Source: Chitinophagaceae bacterium (GTDB taxonomy: Bacteria > Bacteroidota > Bacteroidia > Chitinophagales > Chitinophagaceae). Taken from it: a stretch of DNA of 64,000 bases. Positions 26,761 through 35,111 of the stretch are shown here, piece by piece. The stretch spans positions 186,001 through 250,000 of the forward strand of contig JADKKA010000001.1 of NCBI GenBank assembly GCA_016720745.1, written 5' to 3'. The position numbers were made by a program, and so were the translations under genes. The notes under the pieces are model-generated. The model was given only the letters and a program-made list of their open reading frames with translations, was not told the DNA's origin and did no database searches. Position 1 is the first letter of the stretch. Each line of letters opens with the position of its first letter.

Positions 26761-26975
26761 TCACCGCAGAGGCGCAAAGGACGCAGAGAAATACACGCAG
26801 AGAGATTTATTCGATCTACAAACTTCTGCTGTCCTGATTTCCAGTTCCGATTGCTCCACTCCAATTAGTAGGCAGGTCGATTTCAACCGTTCACCTAAAT
26901 CATGTTTCGACAAGCTCAACATGACAAACCTGAGGCCCGTTATCCCACTAGCCACTCGCCACTAGCCACTAGCCA
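26761..26975 (+). repeat. Intergenic short-repeat cluster
   Basis: The ~345 bases between 26686 and 27030 hold no supported gene but three repeat types. At 26765-26805 CGCAGAG-like units recur (CACCGCAGAGGCGCAAAGG and ACGCAGAGA twice). At 26901-26923 CATGTT and AACATG flank TCGACAAGCTC, a hairpin of a kind widely scattered in bacterial intergenic DNA. At 26945-26975 there are 4.4 copies of a 7-base tandem repeat, CCACTAG (one copy CCACTCG). These look like genomic dispersed repeats. Confidence 0.6.
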
Positions 26976-27030
26976 AATGCCTTCTTTCTTCTACAAAAAT
27001 TACCTAACTTCCCTCCATAAAATCATCATC

Positions 27031-27471
27031 ATGCCAACCCAACCAACCAAACCCTCTACTTTCCTGCTTTTCCCCTGGGGATTGATGTCTATTGTGATCA
27101 TCCTGGTTTTAAACCTGACCCTTCGGGATGAATGGTTCAGCAAGAACTGGAGCTGGATCGCACTGGTACTGATCATTCCTGCAGCCATATTGGAAAATTT
27201 TAAAGTCGGCTACTCCACTATGCGGATCATGTTCCTCAAAGTGGTGTTCTCCCTGTTGTCTTTCCTGCTGGTAGGAATGGCATTTGGCTCCGCACTGACC
27301 CAATATTATAATAAGAAATTTGTAACCGATGGCACCATGATCAAAGCGATTAACCTGCCCTGGTATGTATTGCTGGCATTGGTGGTACTCCTGATGATCC
27401 AGGTAGCCCAGTTATTCAGTATGCTGAAAGCAGTGAAGAGAGAGTTCATGCAAATGGACCCCGACCAGTAA
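27031..27471 (+). CDS. Four-helix membrane protein of unknown function
   Basis: A 146-residue polytopic protein with four hydrophobic segments (LFPWGLMSIVIILVLNL, WSWIALVLIIPAAILE, FLKVVFSLLSFLLVGMAFGS, LPWYVLLALVVLLMIQVAQL). I chose ATG 27031 because the upstream extension covers tandem repeats. It ends exactly one base before the crtY stop, converging with the carotenoid operon. No family recognised. Confidence 0.62.
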   Translation: MPTQPTKPSTFLLFPWGLMSIVIILVLNLTLRDEWFSKNWSWIALVLIIPAAILENFKVGYSTMRIMFLKVVFSLLSFLLVGMAFGSALTQYYNKKFVTDGTMIKAINLPWYVLLALVVLLMIQVAQLFSMLKAVKREFMQMDPDQ

Positions 27472-28620
27472 TTACCGTTGCCGGATGGCGGCTTTCAGAA
27501 AAGGCCAGGTGGGCAGGGAAGAAATAATCTTCAACTCATCACCCAAAGAACTTTCATTATCTAAAAACCTCAGCACCCGCTGGGGTTTATTTTTTTTGAA
27601 GAGGTCGGTAAAGACTTTATCGCCGGGTACCAGTCCGTTTTTTAATACATGCAGTAACACACTATCATAAAACCGGAAACGGACAGGTCCGCCGGGCCTT
27701 GATACAAAAGGATTCCCCTTTTTGATCAGGCTCTGTACCAGTCTGGCAGCATGCTTCTGTATAAACTGAAAAGTATACCCACTGGAAGCCTTTGTTTGTC
27801 CGCCCGCTGTTCCGAGAAAAATAATCCGCCCATCCACGGAAGGGAAACGGTAATTGGTCATGGGAATGATGCCATTCTCTACTTCAGTAATAGTATAGTC
27901 TTCCGTACCAATAAACTGCCGGATATAATTTTTTAACCCTTCATCATAAGCATCTGATGCCAGCAGCTGTTCTGTAAATAAAGTATATTCCACCAGTGCA
28001 CGGTTGGCCGAAAAGGGTTTCACATAAACAAAAGTGGTTCCGGCTTCCTGCCCGGTCCTGAAATCCATCAGTGTGGCTTCTTCGGGATTGAACAAGTCCG
28101 CCCTGGTATCAATGATCCATCCCCTGAAATGCTGCTGCAGGTAATGATCCTTTTTACCCATGACTGGTTTTTCCAATAGTATACTGCTGAAAATAAAATC
28201 AGCGGTGTATCTGTTGCCACCACAATGCAATACACCCTTCCCGTCTTCATTGCTGATCTGACTGATCTCTCCGTGAATAATGGTGAAATTGGGTTGCTGG
28301 CGGATCAGGTCCAGACAATACGCATAGAAATCAACACCCCTGATCATTTTGTATGTATAGGGAGACAGATCCAGTAGTCTTGAAAACTGTTTGCTATGAA
28401 ACCAGGTCTTGCTCCAGCTACGGTAAACAATCGGTTCAAATATGCCGGTCTTCGTTTCCCAGAATGACCAGGTGCGATCGTTTTGTTCTTTCCGGTCGCG
28501 GTCAGCAATCAGGATTTTTTTATCACTGAATTGTCCGGATTGGATGAGGTGAACAGCAAGGCTGAGTCCGGCACAGCCAGCCCCTGCAATAATATAATCG
28601 TATTGTTGAGATGAATTCAG
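27472..28620 (-). CDS. crtY: Lycopene beta-cyclase, CrtY type
   Basis: The protein begins with a flavin-type dinucleotide fold (YDYIIAGAGCAGLSLAVHLIQSG), then NDRTWSFWE, the W-x-F-W cyclase segment. Later it has FLGTAGGQTKASSGYTFQFIQKHA, typical of CrtY. Length ~383 residues is normal. It converts lycopene ends to beta rings. No ATG is in frame: the frame is open from CTG 28620 and further to the crtZ stop, and an ATG in the gap (ATG TAA) is out of frame by one base. Either a rare start codon is used or one base is missing near 28637. It is the last gene of the carotenoid operon. Confidence 0.84.
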   Translation of the reverse strand: MNSSQQYDYIIAGAGCAGLSLAVHLIQSGQFSDKKILIADRDRKEQNDRTWSFWETKTGIFEPIVYRSWSKTWFHSKQFSRLLDLSPYTYKMIRGVDFYAYCLDLIRQQPNFTIIHGEISQISNEDGKGVLHCGGNRYTADFIFSSILLEKPVMGKKDHYLQQHFRGWIIDTRADLFNPEEATLMDFRTGQEAGTTFVYVKPFSANRALVEYTLFTEQLLASDAYDEGLKNYIRQFIGTEDYTITEVENGIIPMTNYRFPSVDGRIIFLGTAGGQTKASSGYTFQFIQKHAARLVQSLIKKGNPFVSRPGGPVRFRFYDSVLLHVLKNGLVPGDKVFTDLFKKNKPQRVLRFLDNESSLGDELKIISSLPTWPFLKAAIRQR

Positions 28621-28649
28621 GTGGAGTGTTTGAACACTTACATTGATCT

Positions 28650-29174
28650 TCAGTTGGCAGTTGCCGTATCTTTTTCCGGTGCATATTCTACCCGGGCATT
28701 ACCGGCCATCAGTTTTTTATCGCGGCGCACTTTATCCCAGTACTTCTTACTTACCAGCAGGAAGCCAAAGCTTTCGCCGGGAAATTTACCCAGGTGTTTG
28801 TGGTGCATTTTATGGGCCCAGCGGATAGCGCGAACATAGGTATGATTACTCCGGGAGAACCATTTGAAGCGCTGGTGAATGATCACATCGTGAACCATGA
28901 AATAGGCAAAGCCGTACAACATGATGCCGAAGCCGATTGACTGCAGCCACCAGATATGATCATAAGTGCCAAAATAAATCATCAGGAAACTGGGGACGGC
29001 AAAAATGAAAGCAAAGAGATCATTTTTTTCAAAGACACCCGGTCTGACCTGGTGGTGATCTTTGTGCAATATCCATAAAAATCCATGCATCACAAAACGA
29101 TGAGTGAGCCAGGTGATCCCTTCCATGACCAGGAAGGTGCCCAATAAAATCAGTATGTAATAAACGACCATCAT
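28650..29174 (-). CDS. crtZ: Beta-carotene hydroxylase, CrtZ type
   Basis: A 174-residue membrane protein with the fatty-acid-hydroxylase His clusters: THRFVMHGFLWILHKDHHQ, VHDVIIHQRF and HKMHHKHLG, which bind two irons. About four membrane segments. It adds 3-hydroxyl groups to beta rings, giving zeaxanthin from beta-carotene. It sits between idi and crtY with short gaps. Confidence 0.9.
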   Translation of the reverse strand: MMVVYYILILLGTFLVMEGITWLTHRFVMHGFLWILHKDHHQVRPGVFEKNDLFAFIFAVPSFLMIYFGTYDHIWWLQSIGFGIMLYGFAYFMVHDVIIHQRFKWFSRSNHTYVRAIRWAHKMHHKHLGKFPGESFGFLLVSKKYWDKVRRDKKLMAGNARVEYAPEKDTATAN

Positions 29175-29184
29175 GATTGCAAAA

Positions 29185-29724
29185 TTAGTCCGCTTTTGAA
29201 TTAAAATGTTTTTTATACCACTCTTCGATACGGGGAAAAGCGATCCGGAACCAGGCCGTATAAATTTCCGGCTCCTTTTCCATCGATTCCCTCAGCGATT
29301 CCATGGATAGATACCTGATTGCCATCACTTCATCGGGATTAAACTGAATCGGTCCTTCCCAACTACCGGTAAAAACATGATCAAACTCATGTTCCGTCAG
29401 CCCGTTGTCGAATTCAGCACGGTAAACAAAATCAAAGACCTTGTTTACTTCCAGATCAAGTCCCAGTTCTTCTCCCAGTCTTCTTCTGGCAGCAGTTGCT
29501 GTTTCCTCGCCGGGGGCAGGGTGACTGCAACAGGCATTGGTCCATAAACCGCCACTATGGTATTTGGTGAGTGCTCTTTGCTGTAACAGCATTTCTCCCT
29601 TTAAGTTGAATAGAAAAACACTAAAAGCCCGGTGCAATACCGCTTTTTCATGTGCTTCCATTTTTTCCATCGTTCCGGTGACCCTGTCCCGGGTATCCAC
29701 CAGTATAACCTTCGAATAATCCAT
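29185..29724 (-). CDS. idi: Isopentenyl-diphosphate delta-isomerase type 1
   Basis: A 179-residue Nudix-fold enzyme. It has the catalytic Cys in TNACCSHPAPGE, the metal site EETATAARRRLGEELGLDL, and the Glu in NGLTEHEFDHVFTG. It interconverts IPP and DMAPP, supplying the primer for carotenoid chains. Its ATG is one base from the crtB stop region in the operon, so the two are tightly linked. Confidence 0.92.
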   Translation of the reverse strand: MDYSKVILVDTRDRVTGTMEKMEAHEKAVLHRAFSVFLFNLKGEMLLQQRALTKYHSGGLWTNACCSHPAPGEETATAARRRLGEELGLDLEVNKVFDFVYRAEFDNGLTEHEFDHVFTGSWEGPIQFNPDEVMAIRYLSMESLRESMEKEPEIYTAWFRIAFPRIEEWYKKHFNSKAD

Positions 29725-29725
29725 A

Positions 29726-30562
29726 TTAAATCAACCGTAACTGGTTTTTAACCCCCGCCCGGATAATGATCATGGCTTTGTGGTAATTGGGGATCCTGAT
29801 CCTTTGTTCAAGCACCCTGGCAGGTTGCAGTTTCCGGATCTTTTTAAATAAAGAGAGATAGTATTTATAGGCAACGTAAACGCCAAATCGGGCTTTGAAA
29901 GGCAGTCCGCAGATGCCTTCATAAGCATGTTTAAAATCGGCTTCAATATCGGCTTCAATCTTCAGTTTATCTTCTTTTGTGAAATTATTGAAATCGCAAC
30001 CGGGGAAATAAACCCTTGACATGCCATTAAAATCTGCTTTGATATCCCGGAGGAAATTGACTTTCTGAAATGCAGCACCCAGGGAACGGGCGGGTGCTTC
30101 CAGATGATCAAAAAGTTCCTGCTTGCCTTCACAAAAAACATAGAGACACATCAGGCCTACCACTTCGGCAGAGCCATAGATATATTCTTTATAACCGGCA
30201 CAGTCGTAGTTTTTTTTCTCCAGATCCATTTCCATGCTGCGAAAAAATGCATCCACCAGTTTCAGATCAATATTGAATTCATTGACCGTGAGCTGAAAAC
30301 TATTCAGGACCGGATTTAAACTGATACCCCGGTCAATGGCATCATAGGTTTCCTTTTTGAATTGGGTTAATAACGCAACCTTATCATGATCGTGAAAAGT
30401 ATCTACGATCTCATCGGCGAAACGTACAAAACCATAAATATTGAAAATGGGCGTGCGCAGGTCTTTATGCAGCATCTTGATAGCGGAAGAAAAAGATGTG
30501 CTGTAACGCTGTGTGATAATGCGGCTGCAACTTTCGCTGGTGGTATGGAACAGTTCTACCAT
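29726..30562 (-). CDS. crtB: Phytoene synthase
   Basis: A 278-residue all-helical prenyl synthase. It has YSTSFSSAIKML, FVRFADEIVDTF (first Asp-rich motif) and FQKVNFLRDIKADFNGMSRVYFP (second Asp-rich motif), which bind diphosphate through Mg2+. It condenses two GGPP to phytoene. It lies between crtI and idi. No GGPP synthase gene is in the window. Confidence 0.93.
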   Translation of the reverse strand: MVELFHTTSESCSRIITQRYSTSFSSAIKMLHKDLRTPIFNIYGFVRFADEIVDTFHDHDKVALLTQFKKETYDAIDRGISLNPVLNSFQLTVNEFNIDLKLVDAFFRSMEMDLEKKNYDCAGYKEYIYGSAEVVGLMCLYVFCEGKQELFDHLEAPARSLGAAFQKVNFLRDIKADFNGMSRVYFPGCDFNNFTKEDKLKIEADIEADFKHAYEGICGLPFKARFGVYVAYKYYLSLFKKIRKLQPARVLEQRIRIPNYHKAMIIIRAGVKNQLRLI

Positions 30563-30580
30563 TGTCTCAATATAGATAAT

Positions 30581-32056
30581 TTATCTCATTTTCCTGATTA
30601 AATATTGGGCAGCTACTTCCCCGCTGATCAAACTGGGCGGAACACCCGGTCCCGGTACGGTTAACTGACCTGTATAAAAAAGATTTTTAACTTTTTTACT
30701 TTGGCAGGCCGGTCTGAAAATAGCTGTTTGCATCAGGGTATTGGCCAATCCGTAGGCATTCCCCCTGAACGAATGGTAGTCTGTAATAAAATCAGAAACC
30801 GCATAGGTCCTTTTATAAATCACAGCATCCAGGATGGACTCCCCGGTATGTTTTTCCATTCTTTTAGCAATAATATGAAAATATTTTTCTCTTAACTCTT
30901 CCGAATCATTTTCAAGTCCGGATGCCACTGGTATCAGGAATACAATGCTCTCGCAACCTTCAGGGGCCGTTTCCGGTTCGGTGAGTGATGAAACGCTTAC
31001 ATAAAACAAAGGATCAGTTGGCCATTTCGGATCGCTGTATATTTCTTTCCCATGCTTATCGAATGGCACATCAAAAAACAGGGAGTGATGTTGAAGGTTT
31101 TTCAGTTTTTTATTTAAACCCACATAATACAGAAGACAGGAAGGCGCCATTACTTTCTTCTTCCAGTAACGCTCAGAATAACTGCGGCATTCTTCGGGCA
31201 GCAGCCTGGTTTCTGTAAAATGATAATCGGCTCCGCTGATCACAGCATCGGCCCGGTAATAATCTTTTTCGGTGGCTACGGTCTTCGCCCTGTCGCCTTT
31301 GATCATCAGACTATTGACACTCTCGCCAAATTTGAATTCCACTCCCAGCTCCAGGGCCAGTTTATACATGGCTTGTACTACCGCATACATACCTCCCTGC
31401 GGATACCAGGTTCCTCCCTTGATATCAGCATAATTCATCAGGCTGTACAGGGCAGGAGTATCCTGCGGCAATGCCCCCAGGAAAAGCACGGGAAATTCCA
31501 TGATCTGCCTGAGCTTGGGATGCTGAAAATATTTGGCAATATGTTTACTGATGGAAGAAAAAACCTGCAACTTAAAAACGCCGCTCATGGTTGGCCAGTC
31601 CATGAATTCAGTGATAGAACGACTGGGTTTGTACACCAGTTTATTCACGCCCACTTCGTATTTATAAGCGGCACCTGCAAGGTATTTATCGAGTTTAGCG
31701 GCACTACCCGGTTCAATGGATTCAAAAACCTGTTGCAGGGCCTCGTAACTGGCCGGCAGATCGGTATAGCCCTGGTCCCAGTAAATACGGTAAGAAGGAT
31801 CCAGGCGGTGCAGGGTATAATAATCGGATACTTTTTTTCCAAACTGGTTGAAGTAGCGTTCGAAGACATCCGGCATCCAGTAAAAGCTGGGGCCCATATC
31901 AAAAGTGAAACCGTTTTCTTTGAGTTGCCGGGCCCGACCACCGGGGGTATCATTCTTTTCGATAACAGTAACCTTCCATCCTTCCTTTGCCATAAAGGAA
32001 GCCGCGGACAATCCGGCAAATCCGCTGCCGATCACAATAACTGAACGTTGTTCCAA
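30581..32056 (-). CDS. crtI: Phytoene desaturase
   Basis: A 491-residue FAD enzyme. It begins VIVIGSGFAGLSAASFMAKEGWKVTVIEKNDTPGGRARQ (dinucleotide fold plus G-G-R), then FTFDMGPSFYWMPDVFERYF. The C-terminus NLFYTGQLTVPGPGVPPSLISGEVAAQYL is the CrtI-family signature. It desaturates phytoene to lycopene. It is the first crt structural gene, 10 bases after the sigma factor gene. Confidence 0.93.
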   Translation of the reverse strand: MEQRSVIVIGSGFAGLSAASFMAKEGWKVTVIEKNDTPGGRARQLKENGFTFDMGPSFYWMPDVFERYFNQFGKKVSDYYTLHRLDPSYRIYWDQGYTDLPASYEALQQVFESIEPGSAAKLDKYLAGAAYKYEVGVNKLVYKPSRSITEFMDWPTMSGVFKLQVFSSISKHIAKYFQHPKLRQIMEFPVLFLGALPQDTPALYSLMNYADIKGGTWYPQGGMYAVVQAMYKLALELGVEFKFGESVNSLMIKGDRAKTVATEKDYYRADAVISGADYHFTETRLLPEECRSYSERYWKKKVMAPSCLLYYVGLNKKLKNLQHHSLFFDVPFDKHGKEIYSDPKWPTDPLFYVSVSSLTEPETAPEGCESIVFLIPVASGLENDSEELREKYFHIIAKRMEKHTGESILDAVIYKRTYAVSDFITDYHSFRGNAYGLANTLMQTAIFRPACQSKKVKNLFYTGQLTVPGPGVPPSLISGEVAAQYLIRKMR

Positions 32057-32066
32057 CAGGTGTGTT

Positions 32067-32567
32067 TTAAAAACGGCTGATCTGTTCTTTCAGGAGTTTA
32101 CGGGCAAAATGGATCCTGCTTTTGATGGTACCCAGTGGCTCATGGAGCGCATCAGCTATTTCGTTATACTTATACCCGTCAAAATACAATAAAAATGGGG
32201 TTTTGAATATTTCGGGGAGCTCATCGATGGCTTTTTTTATTTCTTTGATCCGCATGCCTGATTCTGCGGCATTGCTCACGGTTACCTGTTTGTTATCGAG
32301 CAGGTAATCTGTTCCACTATTATCAAAGATGGTTTTCTGCTTGGCTTTGCGGCGATAATTATTGATAAAAATATTCCGCATGATGGTAAACAGCCAGGCT
32401 TTGATATTGGTCCCGGTATTGTACTTCTCCTGATTCGCCAGTGCTTTGTACAGGGTTTCCTGAAACAAATCATTGGCGGCTTCTGTATCCCTGGTAAGGT
32501 TAATAGCAAAGGGCTTCAAAAAATCGGCCTGACTAACCAACAGCTGACTGAATTCCGGGTTTGACAT
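32067..32567 (-). CDS. ECF-type RNA polymerase sigma factor
   Basis: A 166-residue sigma factor. Region 2 reads LKPFAINLTRDTEAANDLFQETLYKALANQEKYNTGTNIKAWLFTIMRNIFINNYRR; region 4 reads IDELPEIFKTPFLLYFDGYKYNEIADALHEPLGTIKSRIHFARKLLKEQ. I chose ATG 32567, where region 2 begins; a longer frame to 32657 runs through the regulatory palindromes. No anti-sigma gene is adjacent. It heads the carotenoid operon, so it probably adds a second layer of control between the CarH-like regulator and pigment synthesis. Confidence 0.88.
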   Translation of the reverse strand: MSNPEFSQLLVSQADFLKPFAINLTRDTEAANDLFQETLYKALANQEKYNTGTNIKAWLFTIMRNIFINNYRRKAKQKTIFDNSGTDYLLDNKQVTVSNAAESGMRIKEIKKAIDELPEIFKTPFLLYFDGYKYNEIADALHEPLGTIKSRIHFARKLLKEQISRF

Positions 32568-32568
32568 A

Positions 32569-32657
32569 TTGTTTAATTTTTGACTTAGTAAAGTTAAACA
32601 ATAAAAACATGCGCAGAGAGCTTTTTGTTTAAATTTTACAATTAAATGATTAAACAA
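32569..32657 (-). promoter_or_regulatory. Two identical-geometry palindromic operators, probable CarH sites
   Basis: TTGTTTAA at 32569-32576 faces TTAAACAA at 32594-32601, with 17 bases between; TTGTTTAA at 32625-32632 faces TTAAACAA at 32650-32657, again with 17 between. Both fill the gap between carH and the sigma factor gene. Inverted repeats of this length suit MerR-type dimers, and two sites suit the tetrameric DNA-bound form known for CarH. Confidence 0.7.
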
Positions 32658-32690
32658 AATATTTTAAGATAATTGGCTGAAATACAGCGC

Positions 32691-33569
32691 TTAAAGCATA
32701 GATAAGAATTCCATTACTTCGGAAAGGGAGCGTTTAAACTGTACATTGGGGGGGATGGACTTCCGGTAACTGAGGGTAATATGGCCGGAAACAACCAGGT
32801 TGATGCCCTGGAGACGGGCACTGGCATTATGCAGAAATTTTTCAAAATTGAAATTGGTAGCGGTACTGGTCAGGTGGATATAGGCCAGGTTGGGCTTTTT
32901 AAGGTTCGCCACAAAAGCCATATCGTTGATGGGCACATTTGTCCCGAGGTAAATCACTTTGATTCCCCTGCTCTTCAGCATGAAGTACATATACAACAAT
33001 CCCAGCTCATGGTGCTCCCCTTCGGGCAGGAAGAGGAGGAAGGTTTTATCAATACCAATGGAAGAGGAACAATTTTCAATCCCTGCAATCAGCTTCTGCC
33101 GGATGGCATTAGTGACCAGGTGCTCCTGGGCAGGATTAATATGACCGGTTTGCCAGAGGATACCGATCTTTTCCAGGAAAGGAAAAATGATCAGGCTGAT
33201 CGTTCTCTCCATCCCTTTTGTTGTAATATATCCGGTCAGAATTTTTTCAAACCGCTCCATATCCATATCCACCATCACCTGTACCAGTTCATTGATCACT
33301 CTTTCCTGTACGGCACGTGGATCGGTAAGGGATAAAATCCGGTTGCTGATTTCTTCAGGTGGCATCCGGTCAATATGGGAAATCTTATACCCGTATTTAT
33401 TCAAGAGGGCAATATTGAGAACAGCTTTCAGCTCATCATTACTGTAATAGCGGATATTGGTAGAAGTACGTTGAGGTTTCAGAAAACCATAGCGTTGCTC
33501 CCAGATTCGGATGGTATGTGCCTTGATGCCCGACAGGTTCTCCAGATCCTTGATAGTAAAAGCGTTCAT
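32691..33569 (-). CDS. carH: CarH-like MerR/B12-binding photoreceptor regulator
   Basis: A 292-residue protein. The MerR helix-turn-helix starts FTIKDLENLSGIKAHTIRIWEQRYGFLKPQR. The middle helical domain has W139-x9-E149-H150, and the Rossmann-like domain has E185-x-H187-x-x-G190. These are the W-x9-E-H cap and (E/D)-x-H-x-x-G base-off cobalamin motifs of CarH/LitR proteins, which use adenosylcobalamin to repress carotenoid genes in the dark and release DNA in light. The same-strand crt operon follows, with matching palindromes between. Light response here is inferred; the motifs themselves are intact. Confidence 0.86.
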   Translation of the reverse strand: MNAFTIKDLENLSGIKAHTIRIWEQRYGFLKPQRTSTNIRYYSNDELKAVLNIALLNKYGYKISHIDRMPPEEISNRILSLTDPRAVQERVINELVQVMVDMDMERFEKILTGYITTKGMERTISLIIFPFLEKIGILWQTGHINPAQEHLVTNAIRQKLIAGIENCSSSIGIDKTFLLFLPEGEHHELGLLYMYFMLKSRGIKVIYLGTNVPINDMAFVANLKKPNLAYIHLTSTATNFNFEKFLHNASARLQGINLVVSGHITLSYRKSIPPNVQFKRSLSEVMEFLSML

Positions 33570-33594
33570 ATGCTATAGCTACAACTTAAAATAA

Positions 33595-33624
33595 AAAAAG
33601 TTTGGCAGTACTGCCAAACTTTTT
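33595..33624 (-). terminator. Bidirectional palindromic terminator
   Basis: A perfect 30-base palindrome centred at 33609/33610: GTTTGGCAGTACTGCCAAAC flanked by A5 and T5. It lies between the end of the leftward PHP-phosphatase gene and the carH start, so it can end transcription of the polysaccharide locus before the carotenoid genes. Confidence 0.8.
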
Positions 33625-33644
33625 CAGTGAATGGGGTGGGAAGG

Positions 33645-34391
33645 TCAAAGTCCGCTATTCCGGAACCTGCCACTTTCCATCAGTTTTTTTACCTGTTGCA
33701 GAACGGATTGTTGCCGCAAAGCCTCCAGATGACCGCTATGGTGCAGGTCTGTACCCAAGAGGTCGTAATAATCCTTTTTAAGCAGGTACTGCGCCAGCTC
33801 GAGTACGGTTTTTCCATACCCACCTCCCAGCGATAAAATATTCAACTGAAAAAGGCATCCGATATCTTTCAACTCATCATAAAACCCTTTGTTCTGTATC
33901 AGGTAGGAATACCTTTCAGGGTGGGCAATCACCGGCTGGTAACCCTGCATCTGCATATCAAATATGATCTCCTTAATACCATGGGGCTGATATGCCATGG
34001 AAAATTCAGTCAACACCATATTGCCGCTGATCTTCAGGAGCGGTTGATTATTGCTGAGCAGTTCCGCCACATGATCATCCAGGAAATATTCTGCCCCTGC
34101 CTGAATCTCAACAGGAATACCTTCCTGCTGAACAGCCTCTCTGAGCAGGCCGAGTTTTTCAGTGATCTTCCCAGCACTGTTTTTATAAATATCCCACATG
34201 ATATGCGGGGTGGTGATCAGTTTGGTATAACCCAGTTCGTGTAATCCCCTGATCAGTTTCAGGGAATTGGCCAAATCAGGTGACCCGTCATCCACTCCCG
34301 GAATCAGATGGGAATGCATATCGGTTTTCAGCAAGCCGTACACTTCCGCCGAATCGACCTTTTTGGATTTTGAAAAAATACTCAACATCAC
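33645..34391 (-). CDS. CpsB/CapC-type PHP tyrosine phosphatase
   Basis: A 248-residue PHP-fold enzyme. It has MHSHLIPGVDDGSPDLANS (H-x-H plus D-D-G), LITTPHIMWDIY, AGAEYFLDDHVAELL, and VIAHPERYSYL. These metal-dependent phosphatases remove phosphate from tyrosine kinases of capsule assembly (Wzc/CpsD type). No such kinase gene is in the window. It lies at the downstream end of the polysaccharide locus, 9 bases past the sugar transferase gene. Confidence 0.86.
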   Translation of the reverse strand: MMLSIFSKSKKVDSAEVYGLLKTDMHSHLIPGVDDGSPDLANSLKLIRGLHELGYTKLITTPHIMWDIYKNSAGKITEKLGLLREAVQQEGIPVEIQAGAEYFLDDHVAELLSNNQPLLKISGNMVLTEFSMAYQPHGIKEIIFDMQMQGYQPVIAHPERYSYLIQNKGFYDELKDIGCLFQLNILSLGGGYGKTVLELAQYLLKKDYYDLLGTDLHHSGHLEALRQQSVLQQVKKLMESGRFRNSGL

Positions 34392-34399
34392 TGATTGGT

Positions 34400-35086
34400 T
34401 TAACTGATCGTTGCCGGCTTTTTATCCTGTTCTCTTTCCGGTAAACCAGGAAATATTTTATATACCAGTTTGCTCGAAGGAAAAAAAACATACCAGGCTG
34501 TGAGAAAAAGGATCATGAAATCTGTATAAAAATTCCGGTGTTGCTGGTACCAGATTTCCAGCGCTCCTTTATAAGGCAATATCACATCCCGGTAACATTC
34601 CTCCGGTGTCAGATTACTCTGGGTAATAATCAGCTCTTCATCTCTGAAAACTATGGATCCGATTCCGGTCAGCCCCGGCTGCACATTGTATACTTTGGCC
34701 TTCATCTCATCTGAATACCTGTCGAACCCGCTTTTCATCAGGGGCCTGGGGCCGGTGAATGACATATCCCCTGTCAAAATATTGATCAGCTGCGGCAGTT
34801 CATTAATCTTCGACTTCCTCAGAAACCTACCCACACTGGTCACCCTTGGGTCATTGCGCATGGTAAGGTCTTTTGAACCCATGTTCGGACTATTCTTGAG
34901 CATGGTGGCAAATTTCAAAATGCCGAATATGCGGTTTTTGTACCCCACCCGATCCTGCCTGTAGAACACTTCATGTTCACCGGTAAGCAAAAGCAGGATA
35001 ATAATGGGAATGAAAACAGGTGACAACAATAAGAGTGCTATCAGCGAAAACAGAATATCAAAAAACCTTTTGATGAAGGGATACAT
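34400..35086 (-). CDS. Initiating sugar-phosphate transferase (bacterial sugar transferase family)
   Basis: The 228-residue protein starts with a re-entrant membrane helix (FDILFSLIALLLLSPVFIPIIILLLL). It then has the cytosolic hallmark pattern FYRQDRVGYKNRIFGILKFATM, RVTSVGRFLRKSKINELPQLINILTGDMSFTGPRPLM and VQPGLTGIGSI. It moves a sugar phosphate from a nucleotide sugar to undecaprenyl phosphate, starting the repeat unit. It is the short, single-domain (PglC-like) form. Confidence 0.9.
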   Translation of the reverse strand: MYPFIKRFFDILFSLIALLLLSPVFIPIIILLLLTGEHEVFYRQDRVGYKNRIFGILKFATMLKNSPNMGSKDLTMRNDPRVTSVGRFLRKSKINELPQLINILTGDMSFTGPRPLMKSGFDRYSDEMKAKVYNVQPGLTGIGSIVFRDEELIITQSNLTPEECYRDVILPYKGALEIWYQQHRNFYTDFMILFLTAWYVFFPSSKLVYKIFPGLPEREQDKKPATIS

Positions 35087-35111
35087 GCAACAGGATTAAT
35101 GATGATAGGAT

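Noticed and set aside
26902..27030. Longer N-terminus for the four-helix membrane protein
   Set aside because: The extension consists of a hairpin repeat and a 7-base tandem repeat; ATG 27031 fits the protein better.
31220..32044. A 274-codon rightward ORF opposite crtI
   Set aside because: It is antisense to a strongly supported desaturase gene and shows no domain pattern; a codon-bias shadow.
32568..32657. Thirty extra N-terminal residues for the sigma factor
   Set aside because: They would be encoded by the paired palindromes and do not resemble sigma region 1 or 2.
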